This document shows, piece by piece, positions 7,771 to 16,722 of a DNA stretch of 64,000 nucleotides (position 1 is the first letter of the stretch; every line of letters begins with the position of its first letter). The DNA comes from Cytobacillus firmus (lineage in GTDB: Bacteria; Bacillota; Bacilli; Bacillales; Cytobacillaceae): the NCBI RefSeq assembly GCF_023612095.1, contig NZ_CP086235.1:3793501-3857500 (forward strand), written 5' to 3'. The notes beneath the pieces were generated by a model, which worked only from the letters and a program-made list of their open reading frames with translations, was not told the origin of the DNA and did not search any database. Both the position numbers and the translations under genes were made by a program.

Positions 7771-9024
7771 TTGGTTACACTGATTAAACCTTTATTGGTA
7801 AATATTACGATACTATTCTCATTTACGTTTAACGGAAATTTGCTTTTTCCCTATCAGACAAAGGCACCCCTTACCTTTAAGCAGAAATTGATATATGGCC
7901 TGCTTGGCTCATTCGGGGCACTTCTGTGTATGTTTTACCCCATTGAAACACTGGGGGAAACCCATTTTGATTTGCGCATGGTCGCGATCATGATTGTGAC
8001 ACTGTATGCTGGATGGCTGCCGGGATCCATTGTGATGCTGAGCACCGTCATTAGCCGCTATGTAATAGGCGGCCAGTTTATTTATATTGGAATTTTGGTA
8101 TCTATTTTATCATTTGTGATTACATTTTCCTTTAGGAGGGTGTTTCTTAATTCCAAACACCGGGTGATTACTGGCTCATTTATTCTCTTTTTTTATTTTT
8201 ATCTGTATATAGCCATCCTTGCGACAGCCGTCATGTTTCTGGACACCTTTTTTTATCTGACCTACTTCGCAGCATTTTACCTGACTTTCATTGCTCTAAT
8301 ACTGATAATTGAGAGTCTATTCAGAACGAATAAACAGATCAGTGAAATGGTGTATATGGATAAGCTGACAATGGTCGGCCAGCTGGCAGCTTCGATTGCC
8401 CATGAAATTAGAAATCCTTTATCCACTGTGAGGGGCTTCATTCAATATTTGAGCCAGGATACGGCGGATGAGAACTTTAAAAAGTTCTCCCCTCTCATAA
8501 TTGAAGAACTGGATCGCACAAACAGCATCATTACCAACTATCTTAAAGTCTCAAAGCCCGAACAGTTCCATCTGGCTAATGTCCCCCTGCATGAGGTGAT
8601 CCAGGATTGCGTCCTGCTCATGAGGCCGCTTGCTTCTTATTCAAATGTAGTGATTGAGTACGGGAATAAAGGGCCGTTTTATGTGAGGGGTGATGAAGAT
8701 CACCTGAAACAGGCCATCATGAATGTGATCAAGAATGGCATTGAATCGGTTCAGGAAAAAGGAAGAATCTCTATAGATACTTCACCAGATTATTTTCTTA
8801 ATACGGTTAAAGTAACGATTGCGGATAATGGGCGGGGTATGACATCCGAGCAATTACAAAATATCGGTCTGCCTTTTTACACAACGAAAACTAAGGGAAC
8901 AGGCCTGGGGAGCATGGTGACGAACAAAATCATTCGTGAAATGCAGGGAACGATTGAGTATGATAGTGAAATCGACAAGGGGACGACAGTCAACATCACC
9001 CTTCCTTTGCTGAAGAATGAATAA
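7771..9024 (+). CDS. KinB-like membrane sensor histidine kinase
   Basis: Sensor kinase of 417 aa with a TTG start behind GGAGGAG. The first ~190 residues form about six membrane helices of the 5TMR-LYT/KinB type. HisKA follows with the acceptor His211 in IAHEIRNPL, then an N-box NVIKNGIES (~317), G1 DNGRGM and G2 GTGLGSM. There is no PAS domain and no adjacent response regulator. Orphan kinases of this shape feed the Spo0F phosphorelay in Bacillus (KinB), so a role in sporulation or biofilm entry is likely but inferred. A close structural paralogue lies at 21880-23139. Confidence 0.88.
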   Translation: MVTLIKPLLVNITILFSFTFNGNLLFPYQTKAPLTFKQKLIYGLLGSFGALLCMFYPIETLGETHFDLRMVAIMIVTLYAGWLPGSIVMLSTVISRYVIGGQFIYIGILVSILSFVITFSFRRVFLNSKHRVITGSFILFFYFYLYIAILATAVMFLDTFFYLTYFAAFYLTFIALILIIESLFRTNKQISEMVYMDKLTMVGQLAASIAHEIRNPLSTVRGFIQYLSQDTADENFKKFSPLIIEELDRTNSIITNYLKVSKPEQFHLANVPLHEVIQDCVLLMRPLASYSNVVIEYGNKGPFYVRGDEDHLKQAIMNVIKNGIESVQEKGRISIDTSPDYFLNTVKVTIADNGRGMTSEQLQNIGLPFYTTKTKGTGLGSMVTNKIIREMQGTIEYDSEIDKGTTVNITLPLLKNE

Positions 9025-9025
9025 G

Positions 9026-9052
9026 AAAAAGAGTGCCGGATGCACTCTTTTT
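9026..9052. terminator. Bidirectional terminator
   Basis: AAAAAGAGTGC and GCACTCTTTTT form an 11-bp stem between the convergent kinase and exonuclease genes. Confidence 0.85.
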
Positions 9053-9065
9053 CCTGTATAGACTT

Positions 9066-9674
9066 TTAGCCAAGCCGGCCCTGGGCTGCTGGCTGGTATT
9101 TCCTCATCGGGCCTTTTGCCAGAACATCACGCAGATAGAAGTCACCGGCCGGATTTGTTTTTTTCAGCAGTTCTAAAAGGTATGTAATATCATCCATGGC
9201 GCGGTGTGTCTGACTATCCGCGATCCGGTGGGATTGAAGAAGGGTGAGCAGCTTGCTGTCTGCAAAGCCGTATTCCTTCCACGGAACACTTCTCATTGTG
9301 CAATACCATTTTAATTCGTTAATATCTTCAGGGTACATCCGGTATAAAAAGCTGCGGTCAAAGGATGCATTATGAGCGAAAACCGAATCAGCGTGAAAAA
9401 AGTATTTTTTAATCTTGATATCATCAAAGTATTTTCCGCTGACCGCTTCATAGGGAATACCGTGGACTCTGAATGCACGGCTGTAATTGTTTTTGGCCGA
9501 GTTGCTGATGGGCTCCCGCAGGAAGGCGGATTTATCCTTTATATCAAGAATCTCCCCTGTGTCGGCACGATAGGAAAATAGCTTTAATGCCAGTTCGATG
9601 ATTTCATCGGAATTTGGTCCAAGCCCCGTGGTCTCCACATCCAGCAGCAATCCCAACTTTTCCTCGTTTTTCAT
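9066..9674 (-). CDS. DnaQ-like 3'-5' exonuclease (DEDDh)
   Basis: Cytoplasmic exonuclease-fold protein of 202 aa. The three Exo motifs are visible: DVETTG (D12, E14), HNASFDRSFL in the middle, and HRAMDD, which supplies the DEDDh histidine and last aspartate. It stands alone, without a polymerase or helicase domain, and could act in DNA repair, proofreading or RNA processing. The ATG is preceded by GAGGAGG. Substrate cannot be told from sequence. Confidence 0.87.
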   Translation of the reverse strand: MKNEEKLGLLLDVETTGLGPNSDEIIELALKLFSYRADTGEILDIKDKSAFLREPISNSAKNNYSRAFRVHGIPYEAVSGKYFDDIKIKKYFFHADSVFAHNASFDRSFLYRMYPEDINELKWYCTMRSVPWKEYGFADSKLLTLLQSHRIADSQTHRAMDDITYLLELLKKTNPAGDFYLRDVLAKGPMRKYQPAAQGRLG

Positions 9675-9744
9675 GGCCTGCCTCCTCTATAGATTTTAAA
9701 TTAAGCATATAATAGAGGAGTGCTGAAAGCCAGCGGAACCGCTC

Positions 9745-9969
9745 TTAGATTTTTTTATCATTTTTCAGGCGATCTACATAGTCCGCATGATAATTCTGGT
9801 GCATGTATTCGCGGTTTTTCATGGAATAGAAATATCCTGTTGAAAGAGACAAAAATGCGAATAGAAAGCCTACCCCAAAGCCGAAGCTGTGGTAGCCCAT
9901 GACAATGCTGACAACGGTAGTGATCAATAGCGTCACCAATATATAAAATAAAATGTTTTTGTTTTTCAA
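9745..9969 (-). CDS. Small two-helix membrane protein
   Basis: A 74-aa protein with two hydrophobic segments (about residues 5-25 and 29-48) and a charged C-terminal tail ending in KNDKKI. The TTG start is supported by GAGGAGG 6-10 nt upstream. I do not recognise the family. It lies alone between the exonuclease gene (same strand) and a divergent membrane gene. Confidence 0.7.
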   Translation of the reverse strand: MKNKNILFYILVTLLITTVVSIVMGYHSFGFGVGFLFAFLSLSTGYFYSMKNREYMHQNYHADYVDRLKNDKKI

Positions 9970-10075
9970 GGATGTGCCTCCTCATATATAAAACTAAAAA
10001 TCTGTCTTATTATTATACCAAAACCGAAACAAAATGGACGCTTTATCCGTAAAGAATAGCAAGGAGGTTTTTGCC

Positions 10076-10804
10076 ATGATTGGACTTGTCATTACTCAAA
10101 TTTCTGTAATCCTGCTCTTCCTGATTCTGGGATGGGCTGTACGATTCAAAAAAGCTTACTGGCTCATTTCCGGTTTCGCCTCGCGGTCTGAGATCGAAAA
10201 AGAACAATTAATTAACAGCGGTTATCCGCAAAAAACCGGCAGCCTGCTCATTGGCACCGCTATCGGGATGCTGGTGCTTCTGCCTTTATCATTTACCGAA
10301 TTCAGATTTGCAATGGAAGTGCAATTCGGCTTTATGATGATTGTTTTACTTGGAGGATTAATCTATTTATCGAGATATGAAGTGCCGGCTAAAAGAAAAC
10401 GAAGTTATATTATTGCTCTCATTATTTTTATAGTGACGCTTGTCCCCCTCACTTACCTGACTGTCTCCAGCCATAAAGGCTATGAAATGGCATTAGCAGA
10501 GCATTCATTTGAAATCTCCGGGATGTACGGAGACGAATGGGAATATCGGGATATTCAGTCTGTTCAATTATTGAAGGAGATGCCTGAGGTAACCTGGAAG
10601 CAGAATGGAATCGGCCTCCCCACCCTTTCACAGGGACATTTTAAAGTGACAGGCTATGGCAGCAGCTTATTATTCATACAGAAAGGCCATACGCCGATTC
10701 TGTACATTGATCTTAAAAATGAGCAGATCTTTGTGAACAGCAAAGATTCCGCAGAAACTGAAAGCTGGTATAAGGTTATGAAAGAACAAACAGATATCAA
10801 ATGA
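10076..10804 (+). CDS. DUF3784 membrane protein with PH-like domain
   Basis: Membrane protein of 242 aa. The N-terminal ~105 residues match DUF3784: a helix, the signature LISGFASRSEIEKEQ, then two more helices. A further helix pair near 110-140 leads to an extracytoplasmic or cytoplasmic ~100-residue domain that resembles bacterial PH-like folds (YRDIQSVQLL). The ATG at 10076 was chosen because AAGGAGG lies 8 nt upstream; an ATG at 10034 has no RBS. Function unknown. Confidence 0.8.
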   Translation: MIGLVITQISVILLFLILGWAVRFKKAYWLISGFASRSEIEKEQLINSGYPQKTGSLLIGTAIGMLVLLPLSFTEFRFAMEVQFGFMMIVLLGGLIYLSRYEVPAKRKRSYIIALIIFIVTLVPLTYLTVSSHKGYEMALAEHSFEISGMYGDEWEYRDIQSVQLLKEMPEVTWKQNGIGLPTLSQGHFKVTGYGSSLLFIQKGHTPILYIDLKNEQIFVNSKDSAETESWYKVMKEQTDIK

Positions 10805-10873
10805 AGCCGCAACGGCTTTTGATTGAATCCATAAATGGATAATCACAGTAAAAACAAGAGGTGACTCGTAAAG

Positions 10874-11830
10874 GTGTCATATTTACTTTTAATTATTGGA
10901 TTTTCTTTATTGATTGCAGGGGCAAACTTTTTTGTGGATGGCGCTTCAAAAATTGCAGGGTTTCTAAAGATTTCCCCACTGCTTGTCGGGCTGACAATCG
11001 TTGCATTCGGAACGAGTTCACCTGAAGCCACTGTCAGCATTCTCGCTGCGCTGGATGGAAATGCCGATGTGGCTATAGGAAATGTTGTCGGCAGTAATAT
11101 CTTTAACATCACTCTGGTGGTCGGTGTGACCGCCATGCTTTTCCCTTTAAAAGTTGAAAGTGCAACCATCCGCAAGGAGATTCCCTTTACTTTGCTTGCC
11201 ACGGCCGCTCTTATGATTTTCATCAGTGATACATATCTTGACTCTATCAGCAGCAATGTGGTTTCACGCAGTGATGGCCTTGTGCTGCTGCTAATATTTG
11301 CTGTATTCATGTACTACTTATTTGAGGTGGCCCGTGAGAGCCGAAGCAGCACGGAGTCTGCTCCTGTCAAAACAAGTGCCGCCCAATGGACAAAGCAAAG
11401 TCTTTTGACGATTGCCGGATTGGCTGCCATTATTTTTGGCGGTGACCTGGTTGTTAGAAGCAGTACAGAGATTGCCTTTTCTTTGGGGATGAGTGAAACA
11501 TTAGTCGGTTTAACGATTGTTGCTATCGGGACTTCTCTGCCGGAACTGGTGACATCTGTCGCTGCTGCCATAAAAAAAGAGAGTGAAATTGCTTTAGGAA
11601 ATATTGTCGGGAGCAATATCTTTAACATCCTTTTCGTCCTTGGAGCATCCGCTGCCATATCCCCACTTCCTGTAGACCCTAAAATGTTCATCGATATTAC
11701 GATCTTAATTTTAATTACATTCGTGCTCCTTATCTTTTCAAGAAGCCATTATGCCATTGGTAAATATGAAGGGGGCATTCTCGCAGCCTCTTACATTATT
11801 TATTTGATTTATATCATAATGCGGAATTAA
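10874..11830 (+). CDS. Calcium/sodium antiporter, CaCA family (YrbG-like)
   Basis: Integral membrane cation exchanger of 318 aa. The two inverted alpha repeats are clear: GTSSPEATVS ... AIGNVVGSNIFNI in the first half and GTSLPELVTS ... ALGNIVGSNIFNI in the second, which carry the ion-binding acidic and Asn residues. About ten membrane helices are predicted. The start is GTG with AAGAGGTGA nine bases upstream. E. coli YrbG is the best-known relative, and the usual exchange is Na+ for Ca2+. It is a single gene followed by a terminator. Confidence 0.9.
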   Translation: MSYLLLIIGFSLLIAGANFFVDGASKIAGFLKISPLLVGLTIVAFGTSSPEATVSILAALDGNADVAIGNVVGSNIFNITLVVGVTAMLFPLKVESATIRKEIPFTLLATAALMIFISDTYLDSISSNVVSRSDGLVLLLIFAVFMYYLFEVARESRSSTESAPVKTSAAQWTKQSLLTIAGLAAIIFGGDLVVRSSTEIAFSLGMSETLVGLTIVAIGTSLPELVTSVAAAIKKESEIALGNIVGSNIFNILFVLGASAAISPLPVDPKMFIDITILILITFVLLIFSRSHYAIGKYEGGILAASYIIYLIYIIMRN

Positions 11831-11836
11831 TAACAG

Positions 11837-11866
11837 TGCCGGTCCTTTAGGATCGGCATTTCCTTT
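11837..11866. terminator. Terminator between antiporter and MFS genes
   Basis: TGCCGGTCC pairs with GGATCGGCA (one G-T pair) around TTTA, followed by TTTCC. It is placed between convergent genes. Confidence 0.7.
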
Positions 11867-13089
11867 TAAGCGGAAGTTGTTTCAGAAAAATACTGCTGCT
11901 TTCCGGGTTTTAAAAGCTGCAGGCAGACATATAGAGAAAGAAGTAAATTCAGGACTGCTAAAATGACAATCGTATAGCGGAGCGTAAACAGGTCACCAAG
12001 AACACCGATAACCATGAGCAAGATAATCTGCGTAAAGCTTTGAATGACACCGATCACGCTTGTCATTCTGCCCATGATTTCAACAGGCACATTATTTTGG
12101 TAAAAGGTTTGATATCCCGCACTTGAAAAGGCATTAAAAATGCCGAGTACAGTAAATCCAATAACAACCATAATAAAAGAGTCTGCCAATGCATAAATCA
12201 TATAGCCTGCAGCACCCAAAAGCATGCCATAGCCCATGAGCTGTTTAATACTAAGCATTTTTGAAGCGATGGTGATAAAGAGAGCTCCCACCGCAAAGGC
12301 GATTCCCGTGATGCTGACAAGGAAACTATAGTCCGCTTCTGTCAGCCCGACAACATCCTGGATAAAAACAACCTCCTGCGAATCCATTGCGAGAGAGAAC
12401 AAACCAAATGCCAGGAAGCATCCGTAGACAGAGATGAAAAAAGCCTCTCTCCTGCCAAACGCAATGACCTGCTTCCAATCATCCCGGAGCGTTTCATAGG
12501 CTGACGTTTTGATTGAAGCCTCCCCCAAATCTTTATCCATGTCCGGCAGCAGCCAAATGATGACAGCTGAAAAAATAAAAGAAGCCGCATTTAGAAAGAT
12601 GGCTGTTTCAATGGTTCCAATCAAGAATAAGCCGCCGGCGATGGCTGGCCCTACGATGAAAGCGCCTGAAGTCACAAGACTGTTGATAGAGTTAAATCTT
12701 TTTCTGCTTTCGATTGGAACCAGCTTGGTTATATACGTGGCGGAAGCCGGCATAAATAGGGCTTTCGCTATGCTGATCAGAAAGAGGACTACATAAATGA
12801 AGCTGATGCTTCCGAGAAACGGTATCAGCGCTACACCTAGTGCCCTGGCCACATCCGTCCAAATCATGATGCTCTTTTTATTCTTCCGGTCAATCATGCC
12901 CCCGCTCCATGAATTGGTTAAAACGGAAGTGATAGGGCCGATAATCCATAAGCCTGCCACAGCGGCAGCCGATTTGGTCATTTCATAGACAATTAGATTA
13001 ATAGCAATCAGGTAAATGAAATCTCCCAACCTGGAAATTCCAATCCCCGTCAGCAGTAATGATGATATTTTCCAATTAAATTGTTTCAT
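11866..13089 (-). CDS. MFS transporter (MFS_3-type, probable efflux)
   Basis: Membrane transporter of 407 aa with about twelve hydrophobic segments. The loop 2-3 pattern WSGGMIDRKNKKSIM is typical of the major facilitator superfamily. It resembles the MFS_3/enterobactin-exporter group and macrolide efflux proteins. The ATG is preceded by CAGGTGATCT. No neighbouring regulator points to a substrate, so the assignment stops at probable efflux. Confidence 0.8.
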   Translation of the reverse strand: MKQFNWKISSLLLTGIGISRLGDFIYLIAINLIVYEMTKSAAAVAGLWIIGPITSVLTNSWSGGMIDRKNKKSIMIWTDVARALGVALIPFLGSISFIYVVLFLISIAKALFMPASATYITKLVPIESRKRFNSINSLVTSGAFIVGPAIAGGLFLIGTIETAIFLNAASFIFSAVIIWLLPDMDKDLGEASIKTSAYETLRDDWKQVIAFGRREAFFISVYGCFLAFGLFSLAMDSQEVVFIQDVVGLTEADYSFLVSITGIAFAVGALFITIASKMLSIKQLMGYGMLLGAAGYMIYALADSFIMVVIGFTVLGIFNAFSSAGYQTFYQNNVPVEIMGRMTSVIGVIQSFTQIILLMVIGVLGDLFTLRYTIVILAVLNLLLSLYVCLQLLKPGKQQYFSETTSA

Positions 13090-13137
13090 AGATCACCTGT
13101 TTATATTTAGAGTTTTTCCAATTATTAGTATAACATG

Positions 13138-13170
13138 AAAAAATGCCCCGGAGAAACTCCAGAGCATTCA
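13138..13170 (-). terminator. Terminator of the haem-copper oxidase operon
   Basis: On the minus strand GAATGCTC-GGAG pairs with CTCC-GGGCATT and is followed by a run of six T. Confidence 0.8.
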
Positions 13171-13174
13171 GCAA

Positions 13175-14640
13175 TCAGCCAGCAGCTGAGTTTTTATTGT
13201 AAGGTACGTTCGTGCCAACACTTCTTAAACCGGCAAAAAACCTTGCGGTGAAGATGATCGCAGCCAGAACGATAAAGATTCCGCTGACAGCGCCTATCTG
13301 GTCGGACAGTACCCACTGCGGCAGGTGCTCTGCCCATCTTCTCGGAGCACTGATTCCGCCGGCATAAAGGAATGAGCCCACGAGACCCGTAAAAAACGTA
13401 AAATAGAGCGCAATGGTGAATGTATCGATTCCCCTGTGCTGCTGATTGCCTTCGGTTTTATTGAAATAATACATAAATCCGATAATCATAGCGACTACAC
13501 CCATTCCCATATACGTATGGAAATGGCCAGGAACCCACTTCGTGTTATGCATCACATGATTGACAACAATGGTGGCATCAATGATGGCCGGAATGGCTCC
13601 TGCCACCCAACCGAACATGGAAAGGAAAAACAGGCTTGAAGCAAAGTCCCATTTCATCCGCGAGCGGTAGACAATCATCAGTGCTCCGTAGGCCGTAACG
13701 ACCATAACGGGCAAGCCGTTTGCATAAGAAAACACCTGTCCAATGATGAGCATCCATTTTGGCACTGCAAAGTCCATCAGTAGATGGTGCGTATAAATCA
13801 TTAAGGTAAAAAGTGTCGAGCAGTTCCAAGCAATTAGAAAAACTTTATTAGCTTTCCAAGGCCGTTTTGTATATTCTGACAGGACCTCATAAACGGCAAT
13901 AACAGCCATATAGATGGTGCAGTTGGCAAAGATATGGCCGAATGCATAGGTAAGATGCTTGGCAAGCATCGGATCTATCGTAATGGCCGGATTGATAATA
14001 TTCACCAGTGATGCGGCCAGCACCGTGGCCCCTGCCAGCAGTGCAGTCGAGTTGGTGATGATGACCATGGCTGTAGCCACGACAGCAGCAGGCGGTCCGT
14101 ATCCTTTCTTCCCCTAAAAATGATATCCCATCCAAGCGCCTTTCCAAGGCCTCCATAAACTGCTGTCAGTCTTGCAGCCAGGTACATGTACAGAAGTAAA
14201 AAGCCAATGCCGAGAATCAGCATGCCAGATAAGAAGAAAACTGCCCCTGCAATCCCGTACATTTTGGCTGACTGGGCAGGAAGCGGATATAAGAACGTCC
14301 ATCCATCGGAAAAGTCAAAGACAAAAATAGCGATGAGAACCATTGTGACTCCGGTTAAAAAAAGGACAAAGTTTACAATGAGGATGGCAGGGTTAAGCTT
14401 TACGTATTTAGACAGGAAGTACCATAGGATGGCCGTTCCGCCCAAAGCCGCGATGCCAACCATGCCTGTACCGTGTGCAGTCATGATTTTATAAAACCAC
14501 TGCGGTGTGATGCTGATCATTTCCCCCTGATTCATCAGCATAATGACCCCAAAGATCATCATAAGAATTATAACAAGTGCAGTCACTGCCAGGTGCCATA
14601 TCACTGCTTTCCTGGCTAAAGGGTGAATGCCTTCATTCAT
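13175..14640 (-). pseudogene. Frameshifted haem-copper oxidase/NO-reductase-like subunit I
   Basis: Two abutting reading frames (14640 to ~14111, then ~14117 to 13175) together encode one ~488-aa haem-copper oxidase subunit. Adding one base to the CCCC run at 14111-14114 (GGGG in sense) joins them as IIFRGKKGYGPPAAVVATAM. Ligands are present: low-spin haem His in MTAHGTG, the copper-B pair THH in YTHHLLMD, and two haem His in GHFHTYMGMG. In helix VI the first copper-B His (GHIFAN, codon 13934-13936) is followed at +4 by Asn (13922-13924), where A- and B-type oxidases have the cross-linked Tyr and cNOR has Glu. The protein may therefore be a NO reductase rather than an O2 reductase. It is translated 8 nt inside the subunit II gene. 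The frameshift may be a sequencing error. Confidence 0.82.
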
Positions 14641-15184
14641 CAGATGCTCCCCCTTCCGGTTCTACAACAATTTCTTTGACCATCACATGATGTCCGGTTG
14701 AACAGTATTCAAGGCATAATATCTGATACGTTCCAGGCTCTTCAAATGTATAATATACGGTATTGGTATATTCAGGCATGGCCTGAGTTTGTGCGACAAG
14801 CTCCATTTTTTCATTATATAAGCCGAAACCGTGGGTAACATCCGAGGCTGTCACATCAAATTGAACTTTATCCCCAGCCTTAAACCTTTCCTCACTCATC
14901 TCCCACGCATATTGGATTCCAGTTACCTTCACTACCTTCGTTTCACTAAACCCTTCCGCTTCTGCCTGATTGCGGTCATACGGCAGCCTGCCAAGCGTCA
15001 TAACAGAGGCAAAAGCCATAACGGCAATAAGTCCGAGAAAATAGAATTTCCTGATTTTATATCCTTTTTCCTGAATGGCGCTATATTCACCGCTGCGCTT
15101 GGATTCACCGTAAACAAACGCAAAAGCCAGCGCCAGCAGGAAAACAAAGAAAACAGTTGCATACATTGCGATAAGCTGATACAT
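14633..15184 (-). CDS. CuA-type oxidase subunit II
   Basis: Membrane-anchored electron-entry subunit of 183 aa. Two helices (~5-25 and ~47-65) precede a cupredoxin domain facing outward. The binuclear CuA site is intact: His in VTHGFGLY and the loop CLEYCSTGHHVM, which provides Cys, Cys, His and Met. It should accept electrons from cytochrome c or a membrane quinol/cytochrome carrier and pass them to subunit I. The ATG at 15184 is preferred, since GGGAGGGG lies just upstream; an in-frame ATG at 15199 overlaps that RBS. Its 3' end overlaps subunit I by 8 nt. A TTTTGTGAA-AAAATTTT stretch at 15285-15301 upstream resembles ResD boxes, weakly. Confidence 0.85.
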   Translation of the reverse strand: MYQLIAMYATVFFVFLLALAFAFVYGESKRSGEYSAIQEKGYKIRKFYFLGLIAVMAFASVMTLGRLPYDRNQAEAEGFSETKVVKVTGIQYAWEMSEERFKAGDKVQFDVTASDVTHGFGLYNEKMELVAQTQAMPEYTNTVYYTFEEPGTYQILCLEYCSTGHHVMVKEIVVEPEGGASDE

Positions 15185-15300
15185 TTCTACCCCTCCCATA
15201 AAATATTCAACAATCCCCCAAACCCTATTTTATGGAAGCGTAAAAATTAATTCGGTGATTTATGTCCTATTCGACGATTTTTTTAAAATTTTTTCACAAA

Positions 15301-15331
15301 AAAAATGCCCTGGATTTTTCAGAGCATTTTC
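15301..15331 (-). terminator. Terminator of the GNAT gene
   Basis: AAAATGC-CTG and CAG-GCATTTT form a stem that includes the acetyltransferase stop codon, with T-rich sequence after it on the minus strand. Confidence 0.7.
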
Positions 15332-16119
15332 TTCTCTATCGTGTACATCATCCAAAAACCTATATCTTCAAATCCGATGCGTTTATAGATTGCACCGGCT
15401 GCCGGGTTATCATAAAACAGGCACAGCTCTTTATTTTCCGAAAGAAGCTGGCGGCAGAGCTTGACCATGCACTGAGTGGCATACCCCTTCTTCTTGAATT
15501 CACTGTCTGTTGCTACCCCTACAACCATGGCTGAAAGGGAATTTTCAGCTGTTGTTGAAGCAGTGCTGACCATCTTTCCATCCTCTTTGATAAAGAAGGA
15601 ACGGGATGAGCCATCCTTTAGCACCCTGCGCTTTCGTTCAACAGTAATGGCTGAATCGCTGAATTCAGGAATGCTGTTCAGAAGCTCCACCAGCTGTTCT
15701 GCATCTTCAGGACCAGCCTGGCACACTGCTGAAACTTCAACACCTTCAGCATTTAACTTTATGCATTTTGCATAATAGGTTTCCCGCTTTCTTTTTATGC
15801 GGTGAGAAACATAAGGTTCAATTTTCGCCGTTACAGCTTTCAGGCCGGACATCATTCCAAAGTTCGCGTCCTCGAGCATTTTCTCCCCAAATCCCTTGGC
15901 GTCAAAGTCTCCTGCTGCATAGGGGATGAAATTTTCTTCGTATTTTAATAAAACGGCCTTTAATTTGCCGTCTTCCCCAAAGTCCCCCCACACCTTTTGA
16001 AAGTCCTGTTCATAGCCGTATGCTTCAATATCTCCAATAATGAACAGATTCTCAGCCGGCTGCTGTTTTAAAAGACTAAAGCACATTTCATGATCTTGTT
16101 CAGTAAGTTGTCTGATCAT
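15319..16119 (-). CDS. GNAT family N-acetyltransferase
   Basis: Cytoplasmic protein of 266 aa with a C-terminal GNAT domain. The acetyl-CoA pyrophosphate loop region reads VGVATDSEFKKKGYATQ (motif A, about residue 195), followed by LFYDNPAAGAIYKRIGF (motif B). The N-terminal ~120 residues look like a degenerate second GNAT-like half, as in FR47-type proteins. It overlaps the upstream DinB gene by 20 nt, so they are co-transcribed. Substrate unknown. Confidence 0.85.
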   Translation of the reverse strand: MIRQLTEQDHEMCFSLLKQQPAENLFIIGDIEAYGYEQDFQKVWGDFGEDGKLKAVLLKYEENFIPYAAGDFDAKGFGEKMLEDANFGMMSGLKAVTAKIEPYVSHRIKRKRETYYAKCIKLNAEGVEVSAVCQAGPEDAEQLVELLNSIPEFSDSAITVERKRRVLKDGSSRSFFIKEDGKMVSTASTTAENSLSAMVVGVATDSEFKKKGYATQCMVKLCRQLLSENKELCLFYDNPAAGAIYKRIGFEDIGFWMMYTIEKKML

Positions 16120-16588
16120 ATTTAATTAATCTCCTTCCGATCAAATTGGCTGATACAGGCGGGAGATTCAGGTCCCTTGCCCAAACTGACAGCTGTCCAA
16201 TGTGATGGATTTCATGGGCAATCACATGGTTCAAGATGTCTCCCTTTTTATATTGCTTCTCCATCCATGGCGGTGTAACAAACTCATTGTATTGGACTGG
16301 CCATTCCTCCTTAAAAAAGCGTTCTAATCCCCGCCGGTATTCTTCAGAGAGTGCCATTACTTTATCCAATTGGGCATAGTCGGAAAACAGAGGATCCTTC
16401 ACTTCCTTGCCCTGTACCACACAAATCCAGCTGTATTCTACTTCTGCTATATGAAAGAGGGTTTCCAGAATGCCTCCAACTCCTCCAGTCCGGCTGGCAT
16501 TCAGCTCTTCGGCTGAGAGCTGACGGCACCATTCAAACCACTCATCACGCACTTGCCAGTTATAGCGGAATAATGTCAGCAAATTCAC
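16100..16588 (-). CDS. DinB family protein
   Basis: Four-helix-bundle protein of 162 aa. The metal-binding His positions are visible in LFHIAEVEYSW and AHEIHHIGQLSVW. DinB/YfiT-like proteins include metal-dependent thiol transferases and many stress-linked proteins of unknown activity. GTG start with GGAGGTAA upstream. It overlaps the acetyltransferase gene, suggesting a common transcript. A second DinB gene lies at 26161-26703. Confidence 0.85.
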   Translation of the reverse strand: MNLLTLFRYNWQVRDEWFEWCRQLSAEELNASRTGGVGGILETLFHIAEVEYSWICVVQGKEVKDPLFSDYAQLDKVMALSEEYRRGLERFFKEEWPVQYNEFVTPPWMEKQYKKGDILNHVIAHEIHHIGQLSVWARDLNLPPVSANLIGRRLIKYDQTTY

Positions 16589-16722
16589 TTACCTCCTTGT
16601 CCAGATACCTTTGAATTTCGTCAGTATATGGGAATTTCCTGCAAATTTATTTTTCCGCCGCATAATTACTAACCATATATTGAATCCTAAAGGAAGCAGC
16701 ATGAGAAGAAAGGGGATTGCAT

